From RI-153 sp963752935 (GTDB taxonomy: Bacteria > Chloroflexota > Anaerolineae > Caldilineales > Caldilineaceae), in the NCBI GenBank assembly GCA_963752935.1, contig CAVWAL010000023.1, positions 434,001 to 498,000 of the forward strand: DNA of 64,000 nt, given 5' to 3'. The position numbers and the translations under genes are program-made. Under the pieces are notes generated by a model. The model was not told the origin of the DNA and ran no database searches. It saw only the letters and a list, made by a program, of their open reading frames with translations. Below are positions 16,050 to 25,439 of this stretch, one piece after another; within the stretch, counting starts at the first letter, position 1; the number at the start of each line of letters is the position of its first letter.

Positions 16050-17264
16050 CTATGGTTCAGGCGTTTCCAGGATCGAACGCGCCGCTTGATTCGCAATCTC
16101 GGTCTTAGACGGTGGTTCAACCAGCGCTCGTTCTCGGGTGCCCAATACAGGATGGGCGGCGAGGTATTGTTGAACGGCCTGACGACCGGCTGCGACCAGG
16201 GCGTTCCGTTTTTCATCGCTCATGTTGAACTCCACCATGCCGACCCCACCGGCCGGCAACCGCACAATGTGATCTTTGAACAGCTCAATCGAGGCGGCAT
16301 CGTGGGCCTGAGTCATGGTATTCACCAATCGCTGCACCCGCTGCACCGTGTTCAACTGCCAGACATCGCCCTCATATTCGATCAGGGAACGTTCTGTAAA
16401 GGGGATCGCCTGGTTGTCGTCGATCAACAGGCCAAGCACAGCATCACTGGTATCCGGCCCCATAATCGTCTTCACGCGGGCGTCCGGCGCCAGGAAGAGC
16501 GAGATCGGGAAGTTCGACAGCATGCCGCCATCTACAATGGAATGGTCGGTGATGTTGTGCTGCAGATAGGCTCCCCACTTCTCTTGCCAGATCACCTCTT
16601 GCCACAGTAACGGAATGCTCATAGACATGCGCGCCGCCCAAACCAGCGGCAAGTCAGGCGCTGTCGTGTGGTTGAGAATCAACATGCGCGCCCACGTCGT
16701 GTCGGACGCGATGAAAGACACTTCGCTCCTGGTTGCCTGGAAGAACTGCTTCAGCGTCATCTGGCTGAAGGTACGCGGCTGACCGTTGAAGGTGCCTTCA
16801 TCCAATTTCCGTTCCATCCAGGTGACGAAGGCATCGGCACTAAACCAGCCGCCGCGCTCTACGAATGAGTAGAGGTTGTTGTACTTCTCGTTCTTGGCCA
16901 GTCCTTCGGCGATCTGATCGTCCAACTTATCTTCGACGAAATCGGGCACAAACTTCAGATTCACATCTTTTAGGAAGCCGCGCAGCGCGCTCTGCTTGAT
17001 CTCCTCTTTGCTCAACGGCGCTGGCTCACCCATAAACGCATCGAAGACAGGCTTGCCGTTGTCATCTTTTTCATGGAGTGCGCTCAACATCTCGGCGGGT
17101 GTGTAGCCGGCAGCCAAAAGCGCCGCCATGATTGCGCCTGCCGAGGTCCCCAACAACCGCCCCGGCTTATGTCCTGCTGGGGAGGCGAAAAGCTCCTGCA
17201 ACGCGCCGACGAAGACGATTCCCTTGGCGCCGCCACCTTCAAAGACCAGATCCAGTGTTGCCAT
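16050..17264 (-). CDS. Patatin-like phospholipase
   Basis: 404 aa from the ATG at 17264, which follows a GGAGAAGGGGG stretch; 11 extra codons upstream lack a site. The N-terminus carries the oxyanion loop EGGGAKG and the nucleophile elbow GTSAG (Ser41). The partner Asp is in IVDGGMLSNFP, so the Ser-Asp dyad is complete. Patatins hydrolyse acyl groups from phospholipids. No signal peptide is visible, so it is cytoplasmic or secreted by another route. The C-terminal third (NTVQRVQRLVNTMTQAHDAAS) is family typical. It stands alone between a terminator and the aldo/keto reductase gene. Confidence 0.9.
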   Translation of the reverse strand: MATLDLVFEGGGAKGIVFVGALQELFASPAGHKPGRLLGTSAGAIMAALLAAGYTPAEMLSALHEKDDNGKPVFDAFMGEPAPLSKEEIKQSALRGFLKDVNLKFVPDFVEDKLDDQIAEGLAKNEKYNNLYSFVERGGWFSADAFVTWMERKLDEGTFNGQPRTFSQMTLKQFFQATRSEVSFIASDTTWARMLILNHTTAPDLPLVWAARMSMSIPLLWQEVIWQEKWGAYLQHNITDHSIVDGGMLSNFPISLFLAPDARVKTIMGPDTSDAVLGLLIDDNQAIPFTERSLIEYEGDVWQLNTVQRVQRLVNTMTQAHDAASIELFKDHIVRLPAGGVGMVEFNMSDEKRNALVAAGRQAVQQYLAAHPVLGTRERALVEPPSKTEIANQAARSILETPEP

Positions 17265-17360
17265 CGATGTACCCCCTTCTCCTTTAGCACAATTCAATCA
17301 CTCGGAACCAGACAGGCTACACGCAACGAATCACGCTAGCAGTGAGCGACGCCGGGTCGG

Positions 17361-18320
17361 CTACTCGCCGTCGATATAGGCGATCTCCTGGGGCGTGAGC
17401 TTCACCTGCGCGGCACGTACGTTCTCGCGGAATTCGTCACCTGTGCGCGTGCCCACCAGCGGGAAGACATCAAGATCGGGGTAGCTGAGCACGTAGGCCA
17501 GCGATACCTGCGGCAGGGTCAACCCCTTCTCCTTGCCCAACTCCTCAGCCCGATCGACGCGCTGGAAGTTCTCTTCGGTGCAGTAACAGCGGACAACCAA
17601 TTCATCGTTGTAGCCGCTGAAGGTACCGAGGTTGTCACGGCGGAAGCGCCCTGTGAGGAAGCCACCGGCCAGGCTCGACCACACGAAGAGCGGCATCTTC
17701 TGCTCGGCATACCAGGCGCGATCGGCGGCAGCCGACGGACCACTGATGCTGAGACAGTTGGGCCAGGGTTCTTCTTTCTGATACGCCATGCTAAAGTTGG
17801 GGCTGCTGGCCACGAAGGGCAGAAGATCGTGGGCGGCGGCATAGGCATTCGCTTCGGCAATGCGGGCAGGCGACCAATTGGATCCGCCGAAAGCGCCGAT
17901 CTTGCCCGCCTTATGGTGTTCGTTGAGCACCTCGACGATAGGACCAACCGGCACCCTCGGGTCATCGCGGTGCAGCAGATAGAGATCCACAAAGTCAACC
18001 TGCAGTCGGGCCAGCGAGTCGTGCAGGTCGGCGCTGATATCGTAGGGCGTCACTCGCTGGCGATCCCGATTGTGATGAGCGCCCTTGGTGAGGATGACCA
18101 CATCATCGCGGATGCCCCGCTCCTTGATCCAACGGCCCAGCACGCGCTCGCACTGTCCACCGCCGTAGCCGTGTGCCGTATCAAAAGTTGTGCAGCCTGT
18201 CTCAAAAATGGCGTCGAGTAGCTCAAAGTTCTCGTCGATCATGGTTTCGAGCAGCATGACTGTGCCCTGCACCAGACGAGAAATCGGTTTGGCGACACCG
18301 GTTACATGACCGTATTCCAT
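17361..18320 (-). CDS. Aldo/keto reductase
   Basis: 319 aa, start ATG 18320 behind GGAG. The AKR barrel features are clear: TTFDTAHGYGGGQCERVLGRW (catalytic Asp and Tyr), VVILTKGAHHN (Lys), DLYLLHRDDP (His) and the NADP-site segment PLVGTRTGDEFREN near the C-terminus. Such enzymes reduce or oxidise sugar aldehydes and ketones. It follows the Gfo/Idh gene after 73 nt on the same strand, which fits a shared carbohydrate pathway (inference). Confidence 0.9.
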   Translation of the reverse strand: MEYGHVTGVAKPISRLVQGTVMLLETMIDENFELLDAIFETGCTTFDTAHGYGGGQCERVLGRWIKERGIRDDVVILTKGAHHNRDRQRVTPYDISADLHDSLARLQVDFVDLYLLHRDDPRVPVGPIVEVLNEHHKAGKIGAFGGSNWSPARIAEANAYAAAHDLLPFVASSPNFSMAYQKEEPWPNCLSISGPSAAADRAWYAEQKMPLFVWSSLAGGFLTGRFRRDNLGTFSGYNDELVVRCYCTEENFQRVDRAEELGKEKGLTLPQVSLAYVLSYPDLDVFPLVGTRTGDEFRENVRAAQVKLTPQEIAYIDGE

Positions 18321-18393
18321 AGGTGTATCTCCGTATCAGAAGATGGATAAATAATGATGGCTGGATAGGTGACTAAAGGGTAAACCGGCTGTG

Positions 18394-19377
18394 CTACGCC
18401 TCCCCCGGATAGCGCAACCCCCACTCGGCGCGTAGCGCATCCATTGTGCGCATGACGTCGAGCGTCAAACTCCAGGGGAGTTTCTCGCTTTCAGTAAGAC
18501 CAGCGCGCAGGCAGCGCCCGGCTTCGGCGGCTTCATAGTTGTAGCCGTTGCCGATGACTTCGGGGGTAATGGTCTCTTCGGGTCGGCCATCGCGCTGTAT
18601 GGTGAAACTGGAAGGCGCCCACCAACGTTCATTGAGCAAAATGCGACCTTCGGTGCCGGCAATCACGGCAGTATGAGGTAGCGCCGCACGGATAGCCGTA
18701 CTCAGCACGGCCACGGCGCCCGATTCATAGCCAAACAGGAAGGCGGCCTGCTCATCGACACCGGTCGTTCCCAGATGGGCCAGCGTGCGTACTTCCTGCG
18801 GTTGGCCCAGCAGAAAATGTGCCAGGTAAACAGGGTAGACGCCCACATCGAGGAGCGCTCCGCCACCCAGCGCCGGATCGAAGAGCCGTCCACTTGGGTT
18901 GACCCGGGTGCGAAAGCCAAAGTTGGCCTGGAGCATGGTCACCTGGCCAATGGCGCCGTCGGCTACGAGCCGCATCGCTTCTTCAAGGTGAGGGAGCAGC
19001 CGTGTCCACACCGCTTCCATGAGGAAGATACGCCGGCGGCGGGCAAAGTCAATGACGCGCTCTGCTTCGGCCGTGTTGATGGCAAAGGGCTTTTCACAGA
19101 GGACGGCCTTGCCCGCTTCGAGGCAGAGCAGGCTGTTTTCAGCATGATAGACATGGGGCGTCGCCACGTAGACGATCTCCACATCGGGGTCGGCAGCCAG
19201 AGCTTCATAGGAATCATGGCGATTGGGTGCATTGTAGGTATCGGCAAAGCGATTGGCGCTGTCGATGTTGCGGGAACCAATCGCGACCAACTTGGCATCA
19301 TCAAGAGCGGCGAGGCCCTTGGCGAACTGATTGGCAATGTTGCCGGTCCCCAAGATTCCCCAGCGAACGGGTTGCAT
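18394..19377 (-). CDS. Gfo/Idh/MocA-family oxidoreductase
   Basis: 327 aa, start ATG 19377 with GGAG seven bases upstream. The Rossmann motif RWGILGTGNIANQFAKGLA, the conserved CEKPFAIN (Lys-Pro dyad) and the C-terminal substrate domain with GGGALLDVGVYPVYLAHFLLG are all present. Members oxidise sugars, inositols and related cyclic polyols with NAD(P). It is the first gene of the minus-strand pair with the aldo/keto reductase; the repeat-rich region 19378-19928 lies upstream and separates it from the divergent MFS gene. Confidence 0.92.
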   Translation of the reverse strand: MQPVRWGILGTGNIANQFAKGLAALDDAKLVAIGSRNIDSANRFADTYNAPNRHDSYEALAADPDVEIVYVATPHVYHAENSLLCLEAGKAVLCEKPFAINTAEAERVIDFARRRRIFLMEAVWTRLLPHLEEAMRLVADGAIGQVTMLQANFGFRTRVNPSGRLFDPALGGGALLDVGVYPVYLAHFLLGQPQEVRTLAHLGTTGVDEQAAFLFGYESGAVAVLSTAIRAALPHTAVIAGTEGRILLNERWWAPSSFTIQRDGRPEETITPEVIGNGYNYEAAEAGRCLRAGLTESEKLPWSLTLDVMRTMDALRAEWGLRYPGEA

Positions 19378-19928
19378 CGTCTACTCCATTTCTCGTACAG
19401 TCTTGCGTAAATACCACGGCGAAAGTTAGACCCGAGCAGAACGGTGACAGACTTGCGCCGGAATTTACTTGTTTGACATGGGATTCAAAAGAGGCACTGC
19501 TATCTTGGAGTCTACCACAGCCACAGCGGTTCCCCAATCCCTTCAGGCGAACAGGATGCATCTCAAGTTTTTCGGTTGCTGAATCGTCAGGGACAGCTGA
19601 CCCAGAAACGGACCGGCAACGGAGGCCGGTCCCTACACGTAGATGAACCTCCGTGTCCATCCAGATCGTGGCTTCCCAGGGGGACTAGACATCGGTTACC
19701 TACCCGAAGCTTGCGGAGGGCGTATCGGGACCACGCCCACGGCGAACAGTGATGACATCTCATTCTGGTGGCGAAAGGGTGGGGACTTGGCGGTAGTAAG
19801 GTGTGCCGACAACAGAGAAGATGGCATTCCTTGAACCGCCCTTCTTCGGTTGCGCGGATATCCGTTCGATGGCACTATAGCTAGATGATTGAAACCCCCA
19901 CCATAAACCCTCGACAAGGATAGAAGGC
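19378..19928. other. Divergent intergenic region with repeats
   Basis: 551 nt between divergent genes, no credible coding sequence. It contains one copy of the double-hairpin repeat (19605-19662) and the 19-nt AGCTTGCGGAGGGCGTATC (19708-19726) shared in reverse with 11756-11774. Promoters for both flanking genes must lie here, but none could be fixed by eye. Confidence 0.6.
19605..19662 (-). repeat. Double-hairpin repeat, copy 1
   Basis: On the minus strand it reads GGATGGACACGGAGG, then TACGTGTAGGGACCGGCCTC, then CCGGTCCGTTTC. The second half folds as GGACCGGC/GCCGGTCC. The same order of blocks occurs at 25222-25274 and 25440-25512 on the plus strand. Confidence 0.75.
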
Positions 19929-22190
19929 ATGTCTTCCATACCACTCGTAGAAAACCCTGCCCAGGAAGGGCCGACCACGGTCGAGAAGATCCAGAAGTTG
20001 CCCTGGTCGATTGCTTCCAACGCAGCCAATACCTTTTTTGTTCAGTTTACCTTTTTTGGTTCAGTCTTTGTGCTCTTTTTGAACGAACTCGGCCTCAGCA
20101 AAGGGCAAGTCGGGTTTGTGCTCTCATTGCTTCCGTTTTCGGGACTAATTTCATTGGTCGTTGCCCCGTGGGTGGCGCGCATCGGCTACAAGCGCGCCTA
20201 CCTCACCTTCTGGGCACTGCGCAGCGTGGCCGCGTCCTTTATGCTGGCCATTCCCTGGGTCATTGGGCGCTTTGGCGAAGACCGCACGCTTATCTTCATC
20301 TCGTGTACAGTGGCTGCATTTGCCCTGCTCCGCTCGGTGGGGATGACGGCCAACCTGCCCTGGGTTCAGGAATACGTCCCCAACTCGGTGCGCGGCAAGT
20401 ACACGGCCACCAGCAACGTGTTTACGTCGCTGGCCGGGTTCATTGCCATCTTCGGCGGCGGGTATATTCTCAGCCAGATGCCGGGGATCAACGGCTTCAT
20501 CCTTTTGATTGGCTTTGGTGTTCTCGCCGGTTTCGTCTCGGTCTGGTTTGCAAGCTATATTCCGGGCGGCGGACCTGAGCCAACGCGTGCCGGTGAAAAG
20601 CAGGAACGCAATCTGATCACCGCCGTACGCGATCCAAGCTTTCTGCGCTATCTGATTGGCGTCGCCATCCTGACCCTGGCCACCGTGCCACTGGCTTCGT
20701 TTGTCCCCCTCTTTATGCAGGAGGAGGTAGGGTTGGCCAAAGGCAATATTGTGCTTCTGCAAATTGGATCGCTGGCCGGTGGCCTGCTGTCGAGCTACAT
20801 GTGGGGATGGGTGGCAGATCGCTACGGCAGCAAGCCAATTATGTTGTGGGGTCTGCTGCTGCGCCTGTCACTACCACTGCTTTGGATGGCCATGCCACAG
20901 AACAGCGAGAGCAGTCTCTACATCGCCGGAGGGATCGCTCTCTTCCAGGGGATTGCAGACATGGGCTGGGGCATCGGATCGGCGCGGTTGCTCTACGTCA
21001 GCGTCGTGCCCCTGGAAAAACGCTCCGACTATATGGCGCTCTACAACGCCTGGATCGGCATTGCCGGTGGCCTCAGCCAGATCCTCGGCGGCCAGATCCT
21101 CGCCCTGTCATTGGGCCTGAGTGGACAGTTCTTGATTTTCGAGATCAACTCCTACTTCCCACTTTTCGCCATGGGCATCGTGCTCCCCCTGCTCAGCATT
21201 GTGATCATGAACTCGATCCGGGCCGAAGAGACGCTGGGGATCGGCGAATTCGCCGGAATTTTCTTCCGCGGCAATCCCTTCCTGGCGATGACGTCGATGG
21301 TTCGCTACCATCTGGCGCGCAGCGAAGAAGCGACTGTGCGCATCACGGAACGGCTGGGCGAAGCGCGCAGCCCACTGGCCGTCGACGAGTTGCTCGAAGT
21401 GCTCAAAGATCCGCGCTTCAATGTGCGCTTCGAGGCCATCGTCTCGATCTCGCGTATGCCCTCGGAACCGCGGCTGCGCGACGCCCTCATCGAGATCTTA
21501 CACGGCAGTGAACTGGCACTGAGCGTCGTCGCCGCCTGGGCGCTAGGGCGCATGGGCGATCCAGAAGCGTACGAACCGTTACGCGACGGATTGTACTCAG
21601 AGTACCGTTCGATCCAGGCGCACAGCGCCCGCGCACTAGGCGCATTGGGCAATAAGGAGATCGTGCCTGTGTTGTTGGATCGGCTCACGCGCGAAGAGGA
21701 CAAAGGTCTGCAGATGGCCTATGCCTCTGCACTGGGGAACTTACAGGCCGTCGACGCCATCGACCAAGTGCTCGACCTGTTGATGCATACCGAAAACGAA
21801 GGGGCGCGGATGGAACTTGCCCTGACCCTCGCCCGCATCATCGGTGATGAGCATCACTTCATCCAACTCCTGCGCAGCGTACGTGCAGACACGGGCACCG
21901 CCATTGCCCAGGAACTCAACAACCTGAAACGCAAGCTGGCCCGCGAACAGGGTGTATCCGAGCAGGCGATCACAGTGTGTGGCGACTGCGCCGATCTCTT
22001 TGCCCGCGCCGCACTCGAAGCAGGCGTCCAGTGCCTGAGCCAACTGATTATGGCGCTGCCCCTAGACGAGTACGATCCTGCCAAGCAGAGGATCCTCAAA
22101 GAATGTGCCGCTCGCCTGACCGAGTTCAAAGACACACATCAGGAGTATATTTTGTTGGCGCTGCACGCCTTGTTGCTGAGAAGTGAATAG
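19929..22190 (+). CDS. MFS transporter fused to C-terminal HEAT-like repeats
   Basis: 753 aa. Residues about 25-435 are a major-facilitator protein with around 12 hydrophobic segments and the loop motif WGWVADRYGSKPIM. An amphipathic linker (AGIFFRGNPFLAMTSMVRY) leads into about 270 residues of alpha-helical repeats: DELLEVLKDPRFNVRFEAI, ELALSVVAAWALGRMGDPEA, SARALGALGNKEIVPVLLDRL, ASALGNLQAVDAIDQVLDLL. These are HEAT/PBS-lyase type repeats, usually protein-binding. A CGDCADLF motif lies near the end. MFS proteins normally lack such a tail, so it may sense a partner or regulate transport (inference). It is convergent with the methyltransferase gene, with a terminator between. Confidence 0.9.
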   Translation: MSSIPLVENPAQEGPTTVEKIQKLPWSIASNAANTFFVQFTFFGSVFVLFLNELGLSKGQVGFVLSLLPFSGLISLVVAPWVARIGYKRAYLTFWALRSVAASFMLAIPWVIGRFGEDRTLIFISCTVAAFALLRSVGMTANLPWVQEYVPNSVRGKYTATSNVFTSLAGFIAIFGGGYILSQMPGINGFILLIGFGVLAGFVSVWFASYIPGGGPEPTRAGEKQERNLITAVRDPSFLRYLIGVAILTLATVPLASFVPLFMQEEVGLAKGNIVLLQIGSLAGGLLSSYMWGWVADRYGSKPIMLWGLLLRLSLPLLWMAMPQNSESSLYIAGGIALFQGIADMGWGIGSARLLYVSVVPLEKRSDYMALYNAWIGIAGGLSQILGGQILALSLGLSGQFLIFEINSYFPLFAMGIVLPLLSIVIMNSIRAEETLGIGEFAGIFFRGNPFLAMTSMVRYHLARSEEATVRITERLGEARSPLAVDELLEVLKDPRFNVRFEAIVSISRMPSEPRLRDALIEILHGSELALSVVAAWALGRMGDPEAYEPLRDGLYSEYRSIQAHSARALGALGNKEIVPVLLDRLTREEDKGLQMAYASALGNLQAVDAIDQVLDLLMHTENEGARMELALTLARIIGDEHHFIQLLRSVRADTGTAIAQELNNLKRKLAREQGVSEQAITVCGDCADLFARAALEAGVQCLSQLIMALPLDEYDPAKQRILKECAARLTEFKDTHQEYILLALHALLLRSE

Positions 22191-22209
22191 CGTAAGAACA
22201 GAGGATAGC

Positions 22210-22250
22210 AAGATCAAGCGACTGGCCCGTTGAACCAGTCGCTTGATCTT
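22210..22250. terminator. Hairpin between convergent genes
   Basis: A perfect 16-bp stem (AAGATCAAGCGACTGG and its complement) with a 9-nt loop, placed 20 nt past the MFS stop and 37 nt past the methyltransferase stop; usable from both sides. Confidence 0.8.
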
Positions 22251-22286
22251 GGGACGGCCAATCGCCGACTGCTATTCGGCGAATCG

Positions 22287-22919
22287 CTATTCGGCGAAGT
22301 AGAGCAGACTGTAACAGAACGGCGATCCCTGCTGGCCGCCGTAGCGGAAGCCGGCGGTGCGCAGCCACCGGCGTGTCACCTGGGCCGGGACGTAGGCCGG
22401 GTGCAGCATCTCTTCGCTGACGGCAATACGCCCACCAGGACGGATCACCCGGCGCACCTCTTCGAGGGCAAGCAACCGGTCGGGGATTTCTGGCAACGTG
22501 GCGATGAGAATGGCGATGTCCACGCTGGCACTCTCCAGCGGAAGCCGGTAGGCGCCGCTGTGATGAAACGAAACGCGCCGCTCAAGCCCGGCTGCACTGA
22601 CCCGCAGGCGCGTCGACGCCACCATTTCCGCTTGAATGTCAACGGCGTGGACATGGCCATCCTGGCCCACTTGCCGGGCCATTTCCACCGTAAAAAGACC
22701 GGTTCCGCAGCCCAGATCCAGCACAGTGGAGCCGGGCGCAATGCCGAAGGGTGTCAACGACTGTACTGGATCTCGGTACTTTGCACGCAAGTTGTGATCC
22801 AACAGGTTGGCCGCCTGGCGCGGAAAAGGCCGCGGCTGTTTGAGGTTTGCATAGCGCAGCCCAACCTGGCTGCCCACAAGGGTGCCTGTGCTCAAGGTCA
22901 GTAAATCTAAGAGTCCCAT
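22287..22919 (-). CDS. SAM-dependent class I methyltransferase
   Basis: 210 aa from the ATG at 22919, which has GAGG six bases upstream; an ATG 18 nt earlier lacks a spaced site. Motif I VLDLGCGTGLFTVEMA binds SAM, with VHAVDIQAEMV (acidic motif II) and VRRVIRPGGRIAVSEEM downstream. The N-terminus (LDLLTLSTGTLVGSQVGLRY) is hydrophobic and may lie on the membrane. The substrate cannot be told; UbiE-like small-molecule methyltransferases look most similar. Confidence 0.88.
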   Translation of the reverse strand: MGLLDLLTLSTGTLVGSQVGLRYANLKQPRPFPRQAANLLDHNLRAKYRDPVQSLTPFGIAPGSTVLDLGCGTGLFTVEMARQVGQDGHVHAVDIQAEMVASTRLRVSAAGLERRVSFHHSGAYRLPLESASVDIAILIATLPEIPDRLLALEEVRRVIRPGGRIAVSEEMLHPAYVPAQVTRRWLRTAGFRYGGQQGSPFCYSLLYFAE

Positions 22920-22970
22920 ATGTAGCCTCGATATCATTCCGGTTATGGTTGAGACTAAGGTTGATGTCGC

Positions 22971-24185
22971 TTAATCCCCAATCTCTGCCGCCACTTTCTC
23001 GGGGAAGCGCACACGCAGTACACCCTGGGTAAAGACCGCGCCTGCCGCATCGCGCTGGGCGAGAACAGTGGGCAACAAGATCTCGCGCTTGAAATTACCG
23101 ATGGTGATGAAGAGTTCGTCGCCGCGTTTGGTCAGTTTGACCTTCTCTAACTCGACATGAGGGAGCGGCAACTTCAAGATGTAGTCGCTGCCTTCCTCTT
23201 CGATCTCTTGTGCCTGCCCGTGGAAGAAGACTTGCCCGGGATCCGCATCGCCGAAGAGATCACGAGCCAATACAGAAAGGCGCTCCGGCCCCACCATTTC
23301 ATCCCCAGACCACTGGCTGCGGAAGATGGGCAGCGGATAGAAGTCTCGCTCAATTTCGCCCAGATAGCGCGCTTGAATCTCTTGGAGCTTGCGTAAATAC
23401 GGGTCGGCGCTTGGTTCGACCACTTCCACGTTGCCCACCCCCTGCGAAACAATACCCGGCAGCACTCGGTTGACAATCGCCGCATCTACAGGATAGTTGA
23501 ACAGCGAAAGATAGGTCATAGCGCGGGCGCCCTCTTTGACCACCATCTTTTCGGGGTTCAGCACGATGCGATAACTGCTGATCTCCGGATCGCTCAGGAT
23601 GCCCTGGAGCATTCTGACGTCATCGATCAACTTGGGTAGCCCCTGCATTACATCCCGGTCGGGGATCACTTTGCGCAGCAGGCCGCCGGTGAAGCGCATC
23701 GCCGTATCACCCCAACTGTAGAAGCGATCCACATACCACTGGAAGCTTTCGGGCATGGTGAGCAGGCGCATGGTCTCGCCCGTGGGGGCAGCGTCGACGA
23801 TGACGCGGTCGAAGTTTCCCGCCGAGGCGTTGCGATAGATGTGCAGCAAGCTGACGATCTCTTCCATGCCAGGAATAATCGCCATTTCTTCGGCGATAGC
23901 TTTGCTCATTCCCTGCTTGCGCAGCATGTTGCCCATATAGGCCTGAAGCTTGCCCCAGTGGTTGCGCACTTCATCGAGAACGTTGATCTCTTGCGCGTAC
24001 AAATTGGGCGCGATCTCCACCGGTTCGCTTTGCAACGGGCGGTCGAGGCTATCGGCGAGACTATGGGCAATATCTGTACTGACCACCAGCGTGCGCTGTC
24101 CTAATTGAGCGCTACGCAGCGCTGTGGCGGCAGCGACGGTGGTCTTCCCGACACCACCTTTGCCAAGATATAAAATGATACGCAA
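22971..24185 (-). CDS. ArsA/GET3-type ATPase with C-terminal HSP20-like domain
   Basis: 404 aa starting at TTG 24185 (AAAGGA eight bases upstream). The deviant Walker A LGKGGVGKTTVAAA at the N-terminus, the STDIAHSLADSL switch region and VIVDAAPTGETMRLL are diagnostic of the ArsA/TRC40 family. The final 90 or so residues (YILKLPLPHVELEKVKLTKR, DELFITIGNFKREILLP, GVLRVRFPEK) form the HSP20-like domain often appended to bacterial homologues. The arsenite-binding Cys set is not evident and no arsenic genes are near, so a chaperone-like or tail-anchored-protein role is more likely than arsenite efflux (inference). Confidence 0.9.
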   Translation of the reverse strand: MRIILYLGKGGVGKTTVAAATALRSAQLGQRTLVVSTDIAHSLADSLDRPLQSEPVEIAPNLYAQEINVLDEVRNHWGKLQAYMGNMLRKQGMSKAIAEEMAIIPGMEEIVSLLHIYRNASAGNFDRVIVDAAPTGETMRLLTMPESFQWYVDRFYSWGDTAMRFTGGLLRKVIPDRDVMQGLPKLIDDVRMLQGILSDPEISSYRIVLNPEKMVVKEGARAMTYLSLFNYPVDAAIVNRVLPGIVSQGVGNVEVVEPSADPYLRKLQEIQARYLGEIERDFYPLPIFRSQWSGDEMVGPERLSVLARDLFGDADPGQVFFHGQAQEIEEEGSDYILKLPLPHVELEKVKLTKRGDELFITIGNFKREILLPTVLAQRDAAGAVFTQGVLRVRFPEKVAAEIGD

Positions 24186-24348
24186 TGTGTGCGTCCTTTC
24201 GCAGATTGGTGACTGGTAAATCCCGGCGGAACTATGCCGACACCGTCTACCAGGGGTAGAGGCGTCCTATTTCCGCCGCAACGTACCAGAGACAGATGAT
24301 CACGGGTATCTATCACTGCCGTCTCTACGCAACCGCCCCCAAAAGGTT

Positions 24349-25032
24349 TCACTGGCGGCGTCGACGCCAGGCCCACAGAATCAGGATCGACGAGAAGAGT
24401 ACGCTGAGGGCGGTGTAGGCGGCGTTACGGCTCAGGCCAAACCAGCCACGGATCTGCCACCAGATGTATGGCAACTGCAACCAGTAAGTCCAGCGTAGAT
24501 GCCAACGGTGACCGGTCTGGAGGACGTACTTGCCCATTTGATTGTTAGGACTCCACACCACCAGATAGCAGCGACCACCTACCAACGTACGTGTGTCGAT
24601 CAGCGGCCCAGGGTAGTAACGGACGCGCGTCAACATATCCTGTACGGGCTGCAAAAGTCGGCTGGGCGGCGGCGCCACGATGGCGCTGTAGCCTGCGGGC
24701 ATGGCAACAGGCAGATTGTGCACATCTGCGCTATAGGGCAGGCTCTGGCCGATGATGGCAAAAGCCGGGGCAACGGAGCCGCCTTGCGGCAACACCGGCA
24801 TAACCATTTGAATACGAATGCGATCTCCGGCCTGACACTCGGCGCTGTAGACGTGCACCTGCCCTGGGCGGCTAAACGCGTTGAAGAGCAAGCGCTTCTG
24901 GGTGAAATCCGCCACCGGCAAGCTGTTGGTCAACTGCGACCCGGGTATTCCGGCAAAGATGGGGCGGCTTCCTGCCAGATCCACGGCGGGGCGAGATGCC
25001 GGAACGTCTTCGGTTTTTGGCTTATCGGACAC
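24349..25032 (-). CDS. C-terminally membrane-anchored protein, function unknown
   Basis: 227 aa from GTG 25032, which has AGGAGG four bases upstream; an earlier ATG overlaps that site. The N-terminal two thirds are soluble and beta-like (FNAFSRPGQVHVYSAECQAG, GDRIRIQMVMPVLPQGGSVA, PAFAIIGQSLPYS), followed near the end by a hydrophobic helix (AAYTALSVLFSSILILWAW) and the basic stop-transfer RRRRQ. With no signal peptide this may be tail-anchored, which is of interest because the GET3-like ATPase gene lies just downstream (163 nt). That link is speculative. No known family recognised. Confidence 0.65.
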   Translation of the reverse strand: MSDKPKTEDVPASRPAVDLAGSRPIFAGIPGSQLTNSLPVADFTQKRLLFNAFSRPGQVHVYSAECQAGDRIRIQMVMPVLPQGGSVAPAFAIIGQSLPYSADVHNLPVAMPAGYSAIVAPPPSRLLQPVQDMLTRVRYYPGPLIDTRTLVGGRCYLVVWSPNNQMGKYVLQTGHRWHLRWTYWLQLPYIWWQIRGWFGLSRNAAYTALSVLFSSILILWAWRRRRQ

Positions 25033-25221
25033 AGGACCTCCTGAATATCGCACTCAACGTTGCGCTTGGGCCGGGAGAATGGGCGGTCGCTTCCTCAATG
25101 GATCTGGAACATCCGCCACGAAAAGTCTAGCATCCTCGTGGATTGGCGTCAATCGGCGTTGCCATGCGGGGTGTGTCCCAAATTATTGGGTGGGTCAGCA
25201 TGTCTACCGGGAAGCCAGGAC

Positions 25222-25274
25222 GGATGGACACGGAGGTCCATCCCTACGTGTAGGGACTCGGTCCTCCGCTGCCC
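25222..25274 (+). repeat. Double-hairpin repeat, copy 2
   Basis: It reads GGATGGACACGGAGGTCCAT, then CCCTACGTGTAGGGACTCGG, then TCCTCCGCTGCC. The first block folds as GGATGGAC/GTCCATCC. It aligns with copy 1 in reverse orientation and with copy 3. Confidence 0.75.
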
Positions 25275-25439
25275 AAATCCGTACGACATACAATCAAACT
25301 CCGTCAGGAGAGTGTTTCGTAACATGATGAGTCGCTCTCTTTCTCTGGGCATCGCGTTCGCCGTTCGAATTCACAGATGCTCTTCGCCGATTCATACCCA
25401 TCTGCTAGCATGCGGGGTGGCGGGCGAAACGGATGCAAA

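Noticed and set aside
15303..16610. 435-codon plus-strand frame
   Set aside because: It spans two real minus-strand genes and the terminator between them; no recognisable protein.
22971..24185. Arsenite efflux ATPase ArsA
   Set aside because: No arsB, arsR or arsC nearby, no evident Cys triad, and an HSP20-like tail; ArsA/GET3-type is the safer name.
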